From Segatella hominis (GTDB taxonomy: Bacteria > Bacteroidota > Bacteroidia > Bacteroidales > Bacteroidaceae), in contig NZ_SGVY01000020.1 of NCBI RefSeq assembly GCF_004535825.1, positions 1-64,000 on the forward strand: a DNA stretch of 64,000 nucleotides, written 5' to 3'. Positions within the stretch are counted from its first letter, which is position 1. Every line of letters starts with the position of its first letter. Shown here in pieces: positions 1 to 10,050 of the stretch. Below the pieces are notes generated by a model. It was not told the origin of the DNA, did not search any database, and was given only the letters and a program-made list of their open reading frames with translations. The translations under genes were made by a program, and so were the position numbers.

Positions 1-49
1 TTTTGCTTGTCTTCTTTTCGCAACACTAAGGTAAGTGAAAATTCTGACA

Positions 50-1126
50 TGGCAAAATCCTGGGCAACTTTTTGTTGCTCAGGCACTTATAAATAATGTT
101 AAACTATAGTGTTGCGGAATTAAGGTTATAAACATACTTAGTAATTTTATAGCAAATATAATTGCTGTTATTCTTGCTTTCTGTGGGTGGGGAGTTTGGT
201 CTTTAATTTTTATGTATGTTTCTGTTACTTTGATAGCTGTAATCATGTATTGGAAAAATTCTTCGTGGAGACCTTCATGGACGTTTTCAATTCAGTCCTT
301 CAAATATATATTAAATTTCAGCTATAAGCTACTTTTTGATGGAATAGTTTCTACCACAGTTAGTAATATCAATAATCTTGTTATTGGAAAGGTTTTCTCA
401 GCGACTTCATTGGGATATTACACTAAAGCATCAACATTATCATCTCTTCCTTCATCTATGATAGATAAGACTGTTTTAAGTGTTAGTTATCCTTTGTTAA
501 GCAAAATGCAAGATAATAAAGTTCAGCTGATTAGGAATTATAGGCGTCTGGTAAGAATGACGGCTTTTTTGACTTTTCCTTTATTAGTAACTTTGTCTGC
601 TGTAGCCCGCCCTTTAATTATATTGGTTTATACAGAAAAATGGGCGCTAAGTATTCCATATTTACAAATTTTGTGTTTTTCTTTTATGTTAGCGCCTATT
701 TTGTCTTTGAATAAAAACATATTGGAAACTTTAAATAGAACAGATTTAGTATTTAAGCTAAGAATAATTAATACGATTTGTTTCCTGTGCATTTTTTTTA
801 TTTCTATTCATTTTGGTATAAGTGGGTTATGTATAGGTATAGTAATTAGTTCTTTCATTACATATTTCGTAAATACTTATTATGTAGGAAATCTTTTATG
901 CTTAAAAGTCTTATCATTAATAAAGGATATAGTACCATTTTTGATTATTTCTGTTTTGATAGGATTTATAATGTCTCAAATGGTAAGATATATAAGCATA
1001 GATTGGATCGCTATTTTGTTGTCGATTATAGTAGGATTTACAATTTATATATTGATAGCATATATTCTCAAGATGAGTGAGTTAAACGAAGTTTACAGGA
1101 TTATTGAAAACAAAATAAAAAAATAA
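50..1126 (+). pseudogene. Wzx-type polysaccharide flippase, 5'-broken
   Basis: This is the C-terminal two thirds of a membrane flippase of the MOP/PST superfamily, which moves undecaprenyl-linked sugar units across the inner membrane. The longest ATG-started frame begins at 212 and gives 304 residues with about eight hydrophobic segments; full-length relatives are about 480 residues. The same frame stays protein-like upstream to about 50, where it reads WQNPGQLFVAQALIN. It is interrupted by TAG at 107-109, and another in-frame stop (TAA) lies at 32-34. The ATG at 212 lies inside a predicted membrane helix, so it is unlikely to be a natural start. I infer a degraded gene, unless the missing 5' part lies in another frame before the window. 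It heads the cluster and ends 2 bases before the acyltransferase gene. Confidence 0.65.
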
Positions 1127-1128
1127 AT

Positions 1129-1743
1129 ATGTTTAGACTATTAATAAAAATATTAGTTGTGTTATATCCATTGAAGTTACACCAAAAATTTCAATGTTTA
1201 CTAAACATTTTATATTCTTCCTGGATAAAGCACAATATTCCCAATGCAGCACGAAGTTGTAATATTTGGCGAGGAGCAAATCTTATTGGTGGCAAGTATA
1301 TTACAATAGGGGAACATACGATACTTCGTTCTCATGCCAATTTGATGGCAATTGATTATATGAATGGTGATAAATTTAATCCAATGGTAAAAATTGGAGA
1401 TTTTTGTCATATTCATGATTATCTGAATTTAGCATGTACTAATTCGATAACTATAGGAAATCACGTTCTTATGGGAAGACGAGTTACCATTGTAGATAAT
1501 TCTCATGGTAACATTTGCTTAGAGTTTTTATTGCAACATCCTTCTGAACGCAAGATAACATCTAAAGGACCTGTTGTGATAGAAGATGATGTCTGGATTG
1601 CGGATAAAGTGACAATCTGCCCTGGAGTTCATATAGGAAAAGGATCTGTACTTGGGGCTAATTCTGTTGTAACGCACGATGTGCCACCATATACGTTAGT
1701 AGCTGGTTCTCCAGCAAGAATTATTAAACAATTCAAAGTATAA
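1129..1743 (+). CDS. hexapeptide-repeat O-acyltransferase
   Basis: This 204-residue protein is probably a left-handed beta-helix acyltransferase that acetylates a sugar of the surface polysaccharide or its precursor. Hexapeptide-like turns such as ITIGEHTILRS, ITIGNHVLMGRRVTI and VVIEDDVWIADKVTI run from about residue 60 to 195. It ends with VLGANSVVTHDVPPYTLVAG, typical of the WcaF/CysE-like family. The N-terminal 35 residues are basic and hydrophobic. Its stop shares one base (TAATG) with the next GT2 gene, so translation is probably coupled. The exact acceptor cannot be told. Confidence 0.85.
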   Translation: MFRLLIKILVVLYPLKLHQKFQCLLNILYSSWIKHNIPNAARSCNIWRGANLIGGKYITIGEHTILRSHANLMAIDYMNGDKFNPMVKIGDFCHIHDYLNLACTNSITIGNHVLMGRRVTIVDNSHGNICLEFLLQHPSERKITSKGPVVIEDDVWIADKVTICPGVHIGKGSVLGANSVVTHDVPPYTLVAGSPARIIKQFKV

Positions 1744-2648
1744 TGAGCAATTTAGTTTCTGTAATAGTTCCAAATTATAATCATGCTCAATACTTGGATA
1801 TTCGTTTGAAAAGTATTTTAGCTCAAACATATACTGATTTTGAGATTATTATTTTGGATGATAATTCTATTGACAATAGTAAAGAAATTATTAAACGTTA
1901 TGAAAAAGACGTTCATATTTCTCATATTATTTGTAATAAGACTAATAGTGGTTCGCCTTTCATACAATGGAATCGTGGTTTTCAATATGCAAAAGGTGAC
2001 CTGATATGGATTGCAGAAAGTGATGATTGTTGTGAACCAACTTTTTTAGAAAATGTAGTAGCAGAATTTGAAAGAAATTCGAATTTATCATTTGCATTTT
2101 CTCGTTCCATTAAGATAGATGAAAACGGCAATAAGGGTAATATATTGCAGCCAATGTTTGCTTCTGACGTTCGATTAAATGGTAAGGAGTTTAATATGAA
2201 ATTTCTGATATGGGGTAATAAAGTTTGGAATGCGAGTTCTGTTGTTTTCAGAAAGTCCAATGCATTAACAGTAAATAAGCAATATATGGATTTTAGAGGA
2301 GCTGGTGATTGGCTATTTTGGATAGAAATGGCAGAAAAAGGAGATGTTGCAGTGATCTCTGAACCTCTAAATTATTATAGGATATATTCTAAAAACACCA
2401 CAAACTTCATGCGTATGAATGGAATGGAAGATGTTGAAGATAAAAAAATATATGATTTTATAATATCTAACTATCATTTATCATTGATAAATAAAGTTAG
2501 GCTTCAAAAATGTTTCATCTATAAAATCTTATATGAAAATAAATATACAACAGCCGATGTTTGTAAAGAATCTTTAAGATTGTGGAAACCATCTTTGTTC
2601 TTAAAATTATTAGCTTATGTTTCTCATTTAAAATATGATAAAAGGTAG
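1743..2648 (+). CDS. GT2 glycosyltransferase
   Basis: This 301-residue GT-A fold transferase should add one sugar to the lipid-linked repeat unit on the cytoplasmic side. It opens with SVIVPNYNHAQYLDIRLKSI and has the nucleotide-binding ILDDNS near residue 40. The metal-binding motif appears as IAESDD near residue 95, in place of the usual DxD. A later GAGDWLFWIEMA segment corresponds to the catalytic-base region of the family. No C-terminal membrane helix is evident. The donor and acceptor are unknown. It is strongly AT-rich like its neighbours, which suggests lateral transfer of the block. Confidence 0.88.
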   Translation: MSNLVSVIVPNYNHAQYLDIRLKSILAQTYTDFEIIILDDNSIDNSKEIIKRYEKDVHISHIICNKTNSGSPFIQWNRGFQYAKGDLIWIAESDDCCEPTFLENVVAEFERNSNLSFAFSRSIKIDENGNKGNILQPMFASDVRLNGKEFNMKFLIWGNKVWNASSVVFRKSNALTVNKQYMDFRGAGDWLFWIEMAEKGDVAVISEPLNYYRIYSKNTTNFMRMNGMEDVEDKKIYDFIISNYHLSLINKVRLQKCFIYKILYENKYTTADVCKESLRLWKPSLFLKLLAYVSHLKYDKR

Positions 2649-2653
2649 TTTTT

Positions 2654-3685
2654 ATGAGTTCTTGTTTAATATCGATCATAATTCCTGCTTATAATGTTGA
2701 GCAGTACATTCAACGTTGCCTTGATACTATATATTCGCAAAAAGTTAATAAAACTACGTTTGAGGTTATACTTGTTGATGATGGGTCTACTGATAGTACG
2801 TTACAAATTGTGAAAGAATATGTATTAAATTACAATAATTTGACTATTATTTCACAACAGAATTCAGGTGCAAGTGCAGCTCGTAATGCCGGGATAAGAA
2901 AAGCTAAAGGTGATTATATTTGGTTTGTTGATAGTGATGATGCAATCTCTGAGAATAGTATTGAGACAATATTGCATTATGTTCAGCAGTATTCTGATGC
3001 AGAGTTCTTGGTCTTTGATTGCAGGCAGTTAGATCTTGAAAAGAAGACTGAAAGTTATTGGAAAACATTAAATGATAGATATTGGGGTATATTCCATCGA
3101 AATTTATATCATAAGCCTTTGACTCGTGAAGAATGTGGTAGTAGAATTCGTTCGGCAGTTCTTTGGCTATTAGTTTATCGAAGAGAATATTTGCTTAATT
3201 ATAATTTATTTTTAACTGAAGGAATTATCAATGAAGACAATGAGTTCTTCATGAGGTTGTTTTTTCATGCTAAGAAAATATATTATATCCCTTTTGCGCA
3301 TTATTTATATACGTTGTATCGTCCAGGTAGCGTTACAACTTTAAATATGTTTGCAACAATGAAAATGGTTGATGCTGCCAAAAAAACAATTCTGGTTTGG
3401 GATGAATTCTGTAAGAAGAATGTATGTAGTGCAGACGATTGGGTATTTGTTAGTCGATACTTTATGACTATTTACGCTAGATTATTGTCCTTTCAAAAGG
3501 CTGATAAAAAATCAGAAGTATATATGGAATATTTAAAACATAAAAAGGAGTGGAAAAAAGGTTATGTTCATTTCTTTACAAAAAGTAAATTCTCGTTGAT
3601 TGGTTGTCTTCGATGCTTGACAATTCTTCTTTTTCCAAAATACTATGATTATATCAGTTTTGGTTTGATAAAGAAATTTTTTTAA
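2654..3685 (+). CDS. GT2 glycosyltransferase
   Basis: This is a 343-residue family 2 glycosyltransferase. It starts ISIIIPAYNVEQYIQRCLD and carries VILVDDGSTDST around residue 40. It also has QQNSGASAARNAGI, and a DxD-type motif in IWFVDSDD near residue 95. These are hallmarks of enzymes that use a nucleotide-activated sugar to extend exopolysaccharide units. The C-terminal 60 residues are basic and hydrophobic and may touch the membrane. It sits 5 bases after the preceding GT2 gene. Sugar specificity cannot be read from sequence alone. Confidence 0.9.
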   Translation: MSSCLISIIIPAYNVEQYIQRCLDTIYSQKVNKTTFEVILVDDGSTDSTLQIVKEYVLNYNNLTIISQQNSGASAARNAGIRKAKGDYIWFVDSDDAISENSIETILHYVQQYSDAEFLVFDCRQLDLEKKTESYWKTLNDRYWGIFHRNLYHKPLTREECGSRIRSAVLWLLVYRREYLLNYNLFLTEGIINEDNEFFMRLFFHAKKIYYIPFAHYLYTLYRPGSVTTLNMFATMKMVDAAKKTILVWDEFCKKNVCSADDWVFVSRYFMTIYARLLSFQKADKKSEVYMEYLKHKKEWKKGYVHFFTKSKFSLIGCLRCLTILLFPKYYDYISFGLIKKFF

Positions 3686-3693
3686 TTCGAGTT

Positions 3694-4641
3694 ATGAATG
3701 TTTTAATTTCGATTATAGTTCCAATATATAAGGTTGAACGATATTTAAGGCATTGTGTAGATAGTTTGTTGTCACAAGATTATCAACATATAGAAATAAT
3801 ATTGGTTGATGATGGGAGTCCTGATTCTTGTGGGAAAATGGTTGATGAATATGCAGCTAAAGATGAGAGAATTCTTGCTATTCATCAACAGAATGCAGGA
3901 CTGTCAGCGGCACGAAATGCAGGAATAAAAGTAGCCAAAGGTGACTATTTTATGTTTGTGGATAGTGATGATTTCGTTGATACAAATTTCTGCTCTTATG
4001 CGTTACAAAAAGCAATAGATACAGATTCTGACATTGTGGTTTTCGGATATCGGGATATATATACAGATAGAGTCGAAGAGCAAAGCGTGGGTAAAGAGTA
4101 TAAGTTTTCTCGCAAGGAAGCTTTATTGGAACTTCATGGAGGGAGATTGCTTAGTTTTGCTTGGAATAAAATATATAAGTCGTCATTATTTAAAACAGTG
4201 CGGTATCCAAATGGAAGGTTATATGAAGATATTGCAACGACTTATCTTTTGTTTGATAAAGCAAATACCATCTACTTAGCTAGTGGAATCACTTATAATT
4301 ATTTAAAACGTTCTGATAGTATCTTAGGCAAAAAAATGAAAGCAAAGGATGCTATAGATTGGTATTTTGCAGTTCGGCAACGATATGATTTTATGAAACA
4401 AAATTATTCGGAAATAGTCCAGAAAACGATTCCCAATGTTATAGATTCTACTATGTTTTGCTTGAATAATCTTTGTAATTATTCAGGCTATCAGCAACAA
4501 AAAAAAGCAATGGTTGATTTTTTGCTGTTTTTTAAACAAAATGAGGATATTGTACAATTTAGCTTTTATCAGAGATTATTGTTTTTATCTCCTCATTTAT
4601 ATTTCTTTATAAGACATATTAAACGGAAATTGAAAAAATGA
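3694..4641 (+). CDS. GT2 glycosyltransferase
   Basis: This 315-residue GT2 enzyme is the third in a row. Visible motifs are ISIIVPIYKVERYLRHCVDS, ILVDDGSPDS, QQNAGLSAARNAGI and the metal-binding MFVDSDD near residue 93. Its closest textbook relatives transfer galactose, glucose or N-acetylhexosamines in capsule clusters, but specificity is not inferable here. A YEDIATTYLLF segment around residue 178 occupies the catalytic-base region. The stop overlaps the next start by four bases (ATGA), so the two are probably translationally coupled. Confidence 0.9.
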   Translation: MNVLISIIVPIYKVERYLRHCVDSLLSQDYQHIEIILVDDGSPDSCGKMVDEYAAKDERILAIHQQNAGLSAARNAGIKVAKGDYFMFVDSDDFVDTNFCSYALQKAIDTDSDIVVFGYRDIYTDRVEEQSVGKEYKFSRKEALLELHGGRLLSFAWNKIYKSSLFKTVRYPNGRLYEDIATTYLLFDKANTIYLASGITYNYLKRSDSILGKKMKAKDAIDWYFAVRQRYDFMKQNYSEIVQKTIPNVIDSTMFCLNNLCNYSGYQQQKKAMVDFLLFFKQNEDIVQFSFYQRLLFLSPHLYFFIRHIKRKLKK

Positions 4642-5810
4642 ATATACTTTTTTGTACTACGTCTCGTGTATCAGAGCAGAAAGGTGGTACCGAAAGAATT
4701 ACCGCACGGCTCAGTAATGGGTTACGGCAGAAAGGGTATAAAATATTTTCTGCTTATAAATCAGAGATTAATTCGGATTTTCCTATTAATCCATGTGACG
4801 GAGAGATTAATGTTACTGAAGCATCTTTGTTTGATTATATAAAAATGAATCATATCGATGTCATTATTATGCAAAAAATGACGCGTGATATTGTAAAAAT
4901 AAGAAGTTTTATCACAGAAAATCATTTAAGCTGTAAAATTTTGTCAGTATTACATTTTAATCCTGGTTATGAGGAAAAAGCCTTAAAGTTTAAAAACTTC
5001 TATAATGAACTGAAAAAAGGTCAATCTCAAAAAGAAAATATTAAAAATATTTTAAGGATAGTAGGGTATCCTCTGTATAAAATCTTATACCCTTTAAGAA
5101 ATAAGCAATTATATAGGACGGTTTACCAATATTCAGATAAAACAATATTATTGTCAAAAAGTTTTTTAACTGAATATAAGAGTTATGCAAGTTTAAAAGA
5201 CATTGATCGGTTGACAATTATTCCAAATGCTTTGTCTTACGATCAATTTTTGTCTTTGGATGATATTAGTATTAAGAAAAAACAAGTATTAATAGTTGCA
5301 AGACTTAATGAAACTCAAAAACGATTATCAATTGCTCTCAAAGTTTGGAGGATTATTGAGAACCATACTCAATTTAAAGATTGGAATTTGAAAATTGTGG
5401 GACATGGTAATGATACAGGTTTTTATAAAAAACTTGTATCCCAATTGAATTTGGAAAGAGTTGAATTTTGTGGTCGACAAAATCCATTAACATATTATAA
5501 GCAGAGTCGCATTTTTATAATGACTTCTGCTTATGAGGGTTGGGGACTAACATTGACGGAGGCGCAGCAATTTGGTTGTGTACCTATTGCGATAAGAAGT
5601 TTTTCATCTTTGTCTGATATTATTTCTAATGGTATTAATGGAATTATATTAGAATCTACTAGTATCACTAAATATGCAGATGCTTTAATGCATTTGATGA
5701 ATGATGACAAGTTGCAATCTTCGATGGCACAAAATGCAATATTACAAAGCAAAAAGTTTGAGTTAAATTCTATTGTAGATTTGTGGGAAAAAATAATTTT
5801 AGAGAAATAA
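4638..5810 (+). CDS. GT4 glycosyltransferase
   Basis: This is a 390-residue GT-B fold retaining glycosyltransferase. The N-terminal domain starts with a glycine-rich loop (SEQKGGTERITARL), and the C-terminal domain begins near VLIVARLNETQKR. The EX7E signature is EGWGLTLTE around residue 300, which contacts the nucleotide-sugar donor. It should work in the cytoplasm on the lipid-linked oligosaccharide. The start overlaps the preceding gene by four bases. The next gene, a polymerase-like membrane protein, begins 3 bases after its stop. Confidence 0.9.
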   Translation: MNILFCTTSRVSEQKGGTERITARLSNGLRQKGYKIFSAYKSEINSDFPINPCDGEINVTEASLFDYIKMNHIDVIIMQKMTRDIVKIRSFITENHLSCKILSVLHFNPGYEEKALKFKNFYNELKKGQSQKENIKNILRIVGYPLYKILYPLRNKQLYRTVYQYSDKTILLSKSFLTEYKSYASLKDIDRLTIIPNALSYDQFLSLDDISIKKKQVLIVARLNETQKRLSIALKVWRIIENHTQFKDWNLKIVGHGNDTGFYKKLVSQLNLERVEFCGRQNPLTYYKQSRIFIMTSAYEGWGLTLTEAQQFGCVPIAIRSFSSLSDIISNGINGIILESTSITKYADALMHLMNDDKLQSSMAQNAILQSKKFELNSIVDLWEKIILEK

Positions 5811-5813
5811 AGT

Positions 5814-6914
5814 ATGCTTTATTTTACATTATTTATATTTTATATTATATTTGCAATCTTTGTCGAGCGTGCAAATATTAAATCTGATAATAAAAAGAAA
5901 TATATCTTATTATCATTTATTGTAGTAACTTTTATGGTAGGTTTACGTAATTATTCTGATTGGGCAGATTCTGGTGTATATGCCTTTTCTTTTCAAAATG
6001 CTCCTTTATTAAAAGATTTTTCCTTTGAAGAATCCCCTGTGGGTTATCGTGAAAAGGGATTTTATCTTTTAACTTCTTGTATTAAGACCATAAAAGATAA
6101 TACCCATTTTTTCTTTTTGACAGTATCAGGTTTGTCATTTTTCTTCTTGTACAAATTCAATAGGGCTTATTGCCTGTTTCCGATATTGGCTTTTGCTGTA
6201 TATATGGCCCGTTTTTTAGCAGGTAGAAATAATATGCAAATACGTGCAGGATTAGCCATTCCTTTAGTTTTGTTCTTGGGTACAAAATATGTGCAAGAAA
6301 AAAAAATACTTAAGTTTTTAATAACTATTTTCTTAGGATATTGTTTGCATCATAGTATGATAATTGCTTTGCCTTTATATTTGGCTAATTATTTTAAACT
6401 ACAAAAAGCACATGTTATTATAGGACTTTTATTAGCTTTTATTGTAGCTATTTGGGGTGGAAATACTATTAAGCACTTTATGTCTTCTTCAAGTTTTATT
6501 CAAGACTTAGCAAGCAGTTATATAAATGATGATAGCATAAAAAAATATTCTGCCACTCTTGCAAATCCTATGATTTATTATCAATGTTGCTTTTTGTTGC
6601 TATTTACTATTTATGAAAAAAAGCTTAGAAATTATGTTAAGTGTTATGATTTGATTAGGTTTGGATATTTTTATTCTACGGTATTATTAATAGTATTGTA
6701 TGACTATGCTATTGTTGCAGGTCGAACATCTACAATCTTTGCTACTTATGAGATGGTAATAGTTCCCTCCTTAATTTTAGCTTTTAGAGGAATTTTTCAA
6801 AAAATATATCTTTGTGTACTAGTTGTTTTATATTCGTTTTTTTTTATACAGAATTGGAAACCGATTCAGTTGTCAGATATGGAAGTTCAACAGGCAATTC
6901 AAATAGATAGGTAA
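5814..6914 (+). CDS. EpsG-like O-antigen/capsule polymerase (Wzy)
   Basis: This is a 366-residue integral membrane protein with about ten hydrophobic segments. It has the EpsG-like pattern: a conserved VTFMVGLRNYSDWADSGVY near residue 45 and an FLAGRNNMQIRAGLAIPL loop near residue 135. EpsG/Wzy proteins join lipid-linked repeat units on the periplasmic face in Wzx/Wzy systems. As the only polymerase candidate in the cluster, it pairs logically with the broken flippase at the window start. The stop TAA directly precedes the next ATG, with no gap. Family placement rests on motif memory, not on a search. Confidence 0.8.
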   Translation: MLYFTLFIFYIIFAIFVERANIKSDNKKKYILLSFIVVTFMVGLRNYSDWADSGVYAFSFQNAPLLKDFSFEESPVGYREKGFYLLTSCIKTIKDNTHFFFLTVSGLSFFFLYKFNRAYCLFPILAFAVYMARFLAGRNNMQIRAGLAIPLVLFLGTKYVQEKKILKFLITIFLGYCLHHSMIIALPLYLANYFKLQKAHVIIGLLLAFIVAIWGGNTIKHFMSSSSFIQDLASSYINDDSIKKYSATLANPMIYYQCCFLLLFTIYEKKLRNYVKCYDLIRFGYFYSTVLLIVLYDYAIVAGRTSTIFATYEMVIVPSLILAFRGIFQKIYLCVLVVLYSFFFIQNWKPIQLSDMEVQQAIQIDR

Positions 6915-8003
6915 ATGAAAATATTTATTGTGACTTCGTGTTTAAGAAATGGAGGAGCAGAGAGGGTTGCTGCTACTTTAGCCAATGGTTTTTCGGAAAG
7001 GGGGCATTCTGTATTTGTTTTGACGAATACTCATGAAAAGGCAATGTATTCTTTAGATTCTAAAATAAAGCTTCAAAATTTTGTAGGGAAGTATAATAAT
7101 AGAATTCTAAAATGGGGATATGCGATTTATGCTTTAAGAAAATATATAAAAGAATATAATCCTGACGTTATTATAGGTATCATGGAATTATGCTCTTTTA
7201 TGGCAAGAGTTGCAACAATTGGATTAAAGGTTCCAGTCATAGCTACTGAGCATAATAGTTTTGAACGTCCTAATGGTGCTTCGTTTTCATGGATGGAGAA
7301 ATTTTCAAAATTTTCTTTGAATAAAATTTATAAGCATGTTACCGTTTTGACAAAGGCTGATATTGATTGTATCGGAAACCGTTTAAAGAATGTTACAGTT
7401 ATGCCCAATCCGCTATATTTACCTTTAGAAGAAAAAAATACAATAAAAAAGGAAAAAATAATATTAGCAGCTGGACGTATTGATGCTTGGTATTGTAAAG
7501 GATTTGATTTGCTTTTAAGAGCTTGGGGTAATTTAGCTAAAGAATATCCAACTTGGAAACTACAGATAGCTGGTGATTTTAATAATAAGGATTCTATGGC
7601 TGTTTTAAATAAGATAGTCAGTGAGAATGAAATCTCTTCACAAGTTGAGTTTCTGGGATTTCGGGAAAACCTACTTGAAAATTATAAAAAGTCTTCAATA
7701 TTTGTCTTAAGTTCAAGATATGAAGGTTTTGGGTTGGTATTGATAGAGGCAATGAGTCAAGGTTGTGCTTGTATAGCTTGTGACTATAAAGGTCGTCAGC
7801 GGGAAATTATTCGTAATGAAATGGAAGGAATGTTGTGTTCTACGAATAATGTAGAAGAAATTACTTTAGCTTTGAAACAATTACTTGATGACGATGAATA
7901 TCGTATATCACTTCAACAAAATGCCATTAAACGTGCAAAATTTTATTCTGTTTCTAATATTATTCTCCTTTGGGAAAAATATATTGAATCAATAATTTTA
8001 TAA
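6915..8003 (+). CDS. GT4 glycosyltransferase
   Basis: This 362-residue GT-B enzyme has CLRNGGAERVAATLANGF at its N-terminus, the donor-domain loop ILAAGRIDAWYCKGFDLLL, and the EX7E motif EGFGLVLIE near residue 275. These are typical of WabH/PglA-like family 4 transferases in polysaccharide clusters. It is very AT-rich. The start immediately follows the polymerase stop, and its stop is 5 bases before the ATP-grasp gene. The linkage it makes is unknown. Confidence 0.9.
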   Translation: MKIFIVTSCLRNGGAERVAATLANGFSERGHSVFVLTNTHEKAMYSLDSKIKLQNFVGKYNNRILKWGYAIYALRKYIKEYNPDVIIGIMELCSFMARVATIGLKVPVIATEHNSFERPNGASFSWMEKFSKFSLNKIYKHVTVLTKADIDCIGNRLKNVTVMPNPLYLPLEEKNTIKKEKIILAAGRIDAWYCKGFDLLLRAWGNLAKEYPTWKLQIAGDFNNKDSMAVLNKIVSENEISSQVEFLGFRENLLENYKKSSIFVLSSRYEGFGLVLIEAMSQGCACIACDYKGRQREIIRNEMEGMLCSTNNVEEITLALKQLLDDDEYRISLQQNAIKRAKFYSVSNIILLWEKYIESIIL

Positions 8004-8008
8004 TAAAG

Positions 8009-8914
8009 ATGGATAAGAGAATTATTAAGGCTTTAGTAAATCCACAATACGCTTGTTTGGCAATTGTGCATAAACTTTCACGCTTTATAAAAAGTGATGA
8101 ATTGTATTTGAAAATAGTATATTTGTTGTCTATAGGAAAGAGGTTGAATTTAAAAAATCCTAAGACTTTTAATGAAAAATTGCAATGGCTGAAATTGTAT
8201 AATCGAAAGCCTGAATATACAATTATGGTAGATAAGGTGAAAGCCAAAGAATATGTTGCAAAAATCATAGGGGATGAACATATTATTCCAACTTTGAAAA
8301 TATGGAATAATCCAGAAGAAATAGATTTTGATAAATTGCCTCAAAGTTTTGTCTTAAAATGTAATCACAACTCAGGTTTGGGAATGTGTATTTGTAAAGA
8401 CAAAGGAAAACTGAATATAAGTAAAGTTACGAATAACTTGAAGAAGGGGATTAATCAGGATTATTATATGACTAATCGTGAATGGCCTTATAAAAATGTT
8501 CCAAGAAAGATAATGGCAGAAAAATTCATGCAGGATGAAAGTGGAGAGAATCTTACGGATTACAAATTTTTCTGTTTTAATGGGGAACCATTTATGATGT
8601 ATGTTTCCCACGATAATGCAGAGCAAGCAACTACTGATTTCTTTGATATGGATTATAAACGTTTGCCAATACGAATGAAGGATCCAAATTCCAAAGAATT
8701 ACCTGTGAAACCTAAGGAATTCGAGGAAATGAGAGAGTATGCGAGAAAGCTATGTACAGGAATACCTTTTTTACGTGTAGATTTTTATATCATTAATCAC
8801 GTTGTTTATTTTGGCGAATTGACGTTTTTCCATAATAGTGGACTCACTCCAATACATCCTGAAAAATGGGACAGCAAACTTGGTGATTTGCTGAAACTTC
8901 CTCCTATTGATTAA
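8009..8914 (+). CDS. TupA-like ATP-grasp protein
   Basis: This is a 301-residue protein of the TupA-like ATP-grasp family, named after a teichuronopeptide biosynthesis protein and often found in capsule loci. The diagnostic N-terminal stretch is NPKTFNEKLQWLKLYNRKP. ATP-grasp-like segments follow: SFVLKCNHNSGLGMCICKD, AEKFMQDESGENLTDYKF and FLRVDFYIINHVVYFGELTF. Such enzymes form acyl-amide or similar bonds with ATP, so it may attach an amino acid or other acid to the polysaccharide. That last point is inference from the family. No signal peptide is seen. Confidence 0.8.
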   Translation: MDKRIIKALVNPQYACLAIVHKLSRFIKSDELYLKIVYLLSIGKRLNLKNPKTFNEKLQWLKLYNRKPEYTIMVDKVKAKEYVAKIIGDEHIIPTLKIWNNPEEIDFDKLPQSFVLKCNHNSGLGMCICKDKGKLNISKVTNNLKKGINQDYYMTNREWPYKNVPRKIMAEKFMQDESGENLTDYKFFCFNGEPFMMYVSHDNAEQATTDFFDMDYKRLPIRMKDPNSKELPVKPKEFEEMREYARKLCTGIPFLRVDFYIINHVVYFGELTFFHNSGLTPIHPEKWDSKLGDLLKLPPID

Positions 8915-8945
8915 TAGATTCTCTATTTTTTCTCAATTATAAACG

Positions 8946-10001
8946 ATGAAACTGATTTTTGTAACTTCGACTTTGACTTCGGGAGGTGCAGAGCGTGTCA
9001 TTTCTCTTCTTGCCAATGAATTCTATCGTAAAGGTAATGAAGTGGAGATGATTTGTCTTACAAACCTGAAAGAAGATTATTATAAAGTGGATGAGGGAGT
9101 AAAACTTATCCATGCAGAAGATGTTGCAGGCCATAGCTTGTTTAAACGTTTGATGTGGTTCAGAAAGTATATAAAGAAAGAACAACCCGATTGCGTCATA
9201 GCTTTCATGGAAGCGGTCTATGAATTTGTGTTGATTGCATTGCTGGGGTTAAGTATTCCTGTGATTTCTTCAGAAAGAAAGGATCCCACAACGTTGGGAC
9301 CACTGCGTAAGTTCTTGAGATGGATTTTCCTGCCAACAGCCACAGCTCATGTTGTACAAACACAGAAGATTAAAGACTTCTATAATGCTATCGTTCGCAA
9401 GAAAACGCATATTATCTATAATCCAGTAAATGAGAAGGTATTTGATATGCCAAATGTTGAGCGTGATGATAGAATTATTTCTGTAGGAAGACTTTATCCT
9501 CAAAAAAATCAGCAGATGCTTATCCGTGCTTTTGCAAAAGTAAAGGATACATTTCCTTCTTATAAATTGGTGATTTATGGGGAAGGATATCTTCGTTCTG
9601 AATTGGAGAAGTTGATTGCGGATTTGGGACTTGTTGGCAGAGTAGATCTTCCTGGTACTACTACTAAGATTTTAGAGGAGGTAAAACGTTCGAAAGTATT
9701 TTGTCTGTCTAGTGACTACGAAGGCATGAGTAATGCTATGATTGAGGCAATGTGTTTGGGAACTCCTGTAATTTCTACCAAGGTTTCAGGTACGGATGAA
9801 TTGATAAATGATGGTGAAAATGGTCTTTTAGTGGACTTGGGAGATATAGATGGTCTTGCACAAGCTTTTAATCGCCTTTTGGGAGATGAAAATTTGCAAA
9901 AGCAATTTGCGGACAAATGCTTGGCGATGTCTCCTATTTTTAAAATTGATTCTATCGTCAAAAAATGGGAGAAACTGATTCTTTTGTCTGTTAAAAGATA
10001 G
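8946..10001 (+). CDS. GT4 glycosyltransferase
   Basis: This 351-residue GT-B enzyme begins KLIFVTSTLTSGGAERVISL. It has the donor-site loop ISVGRLYPQKNQQMLIRAF near residue 180, and the EX7E motif EGMSNAMIE near residue 260. The next stretch, MCLGTPVISTKVSGTDELI, is characteristic of galactosyl- or N-acetylgalactosaminyltransferases such as WbnK/PglH, although specificity is not proven. Base composition here is less AT-rich than in the preceding genes. It lies 31 bases after the ATP-grasp gene. Confidence 0.9.
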   Translation: MKLIFVTSTLTSGGAERVISLLANEFYRKGNEVEMICLTNLKEDYYKVDEGVKLIHAEDVAGHSLFKRLMWFRKYIKKEQPDCVIAFMEAVYEFVLIALLGLSIPVISSERKDPTTLGPLRKFLRWIFLPTATAHVVQTQKIKDFYNAIVRKKTHIIYNPVNEKVFDMPNVERDDRIISVGRLYPQKNQQMLIRAFAKVKDTFPSYKLVIYGEGYLRSELEKLIADLGLVGRVDLPGTTTKILEEVKRSKVFCLSSDYEGMSNAMIEAMCLGTPVISTKVSGTDELINDGENGLLVDLGDIDGLAQAFNRLLGDENLQKQFADKCLAMSPIFKIDSIVKKWEKLILLSVKR

Positions 10002-10050
10002 TGTACTCTTACTAAGACTAACATAATGATTAATTATAATTTTGGGAAAG

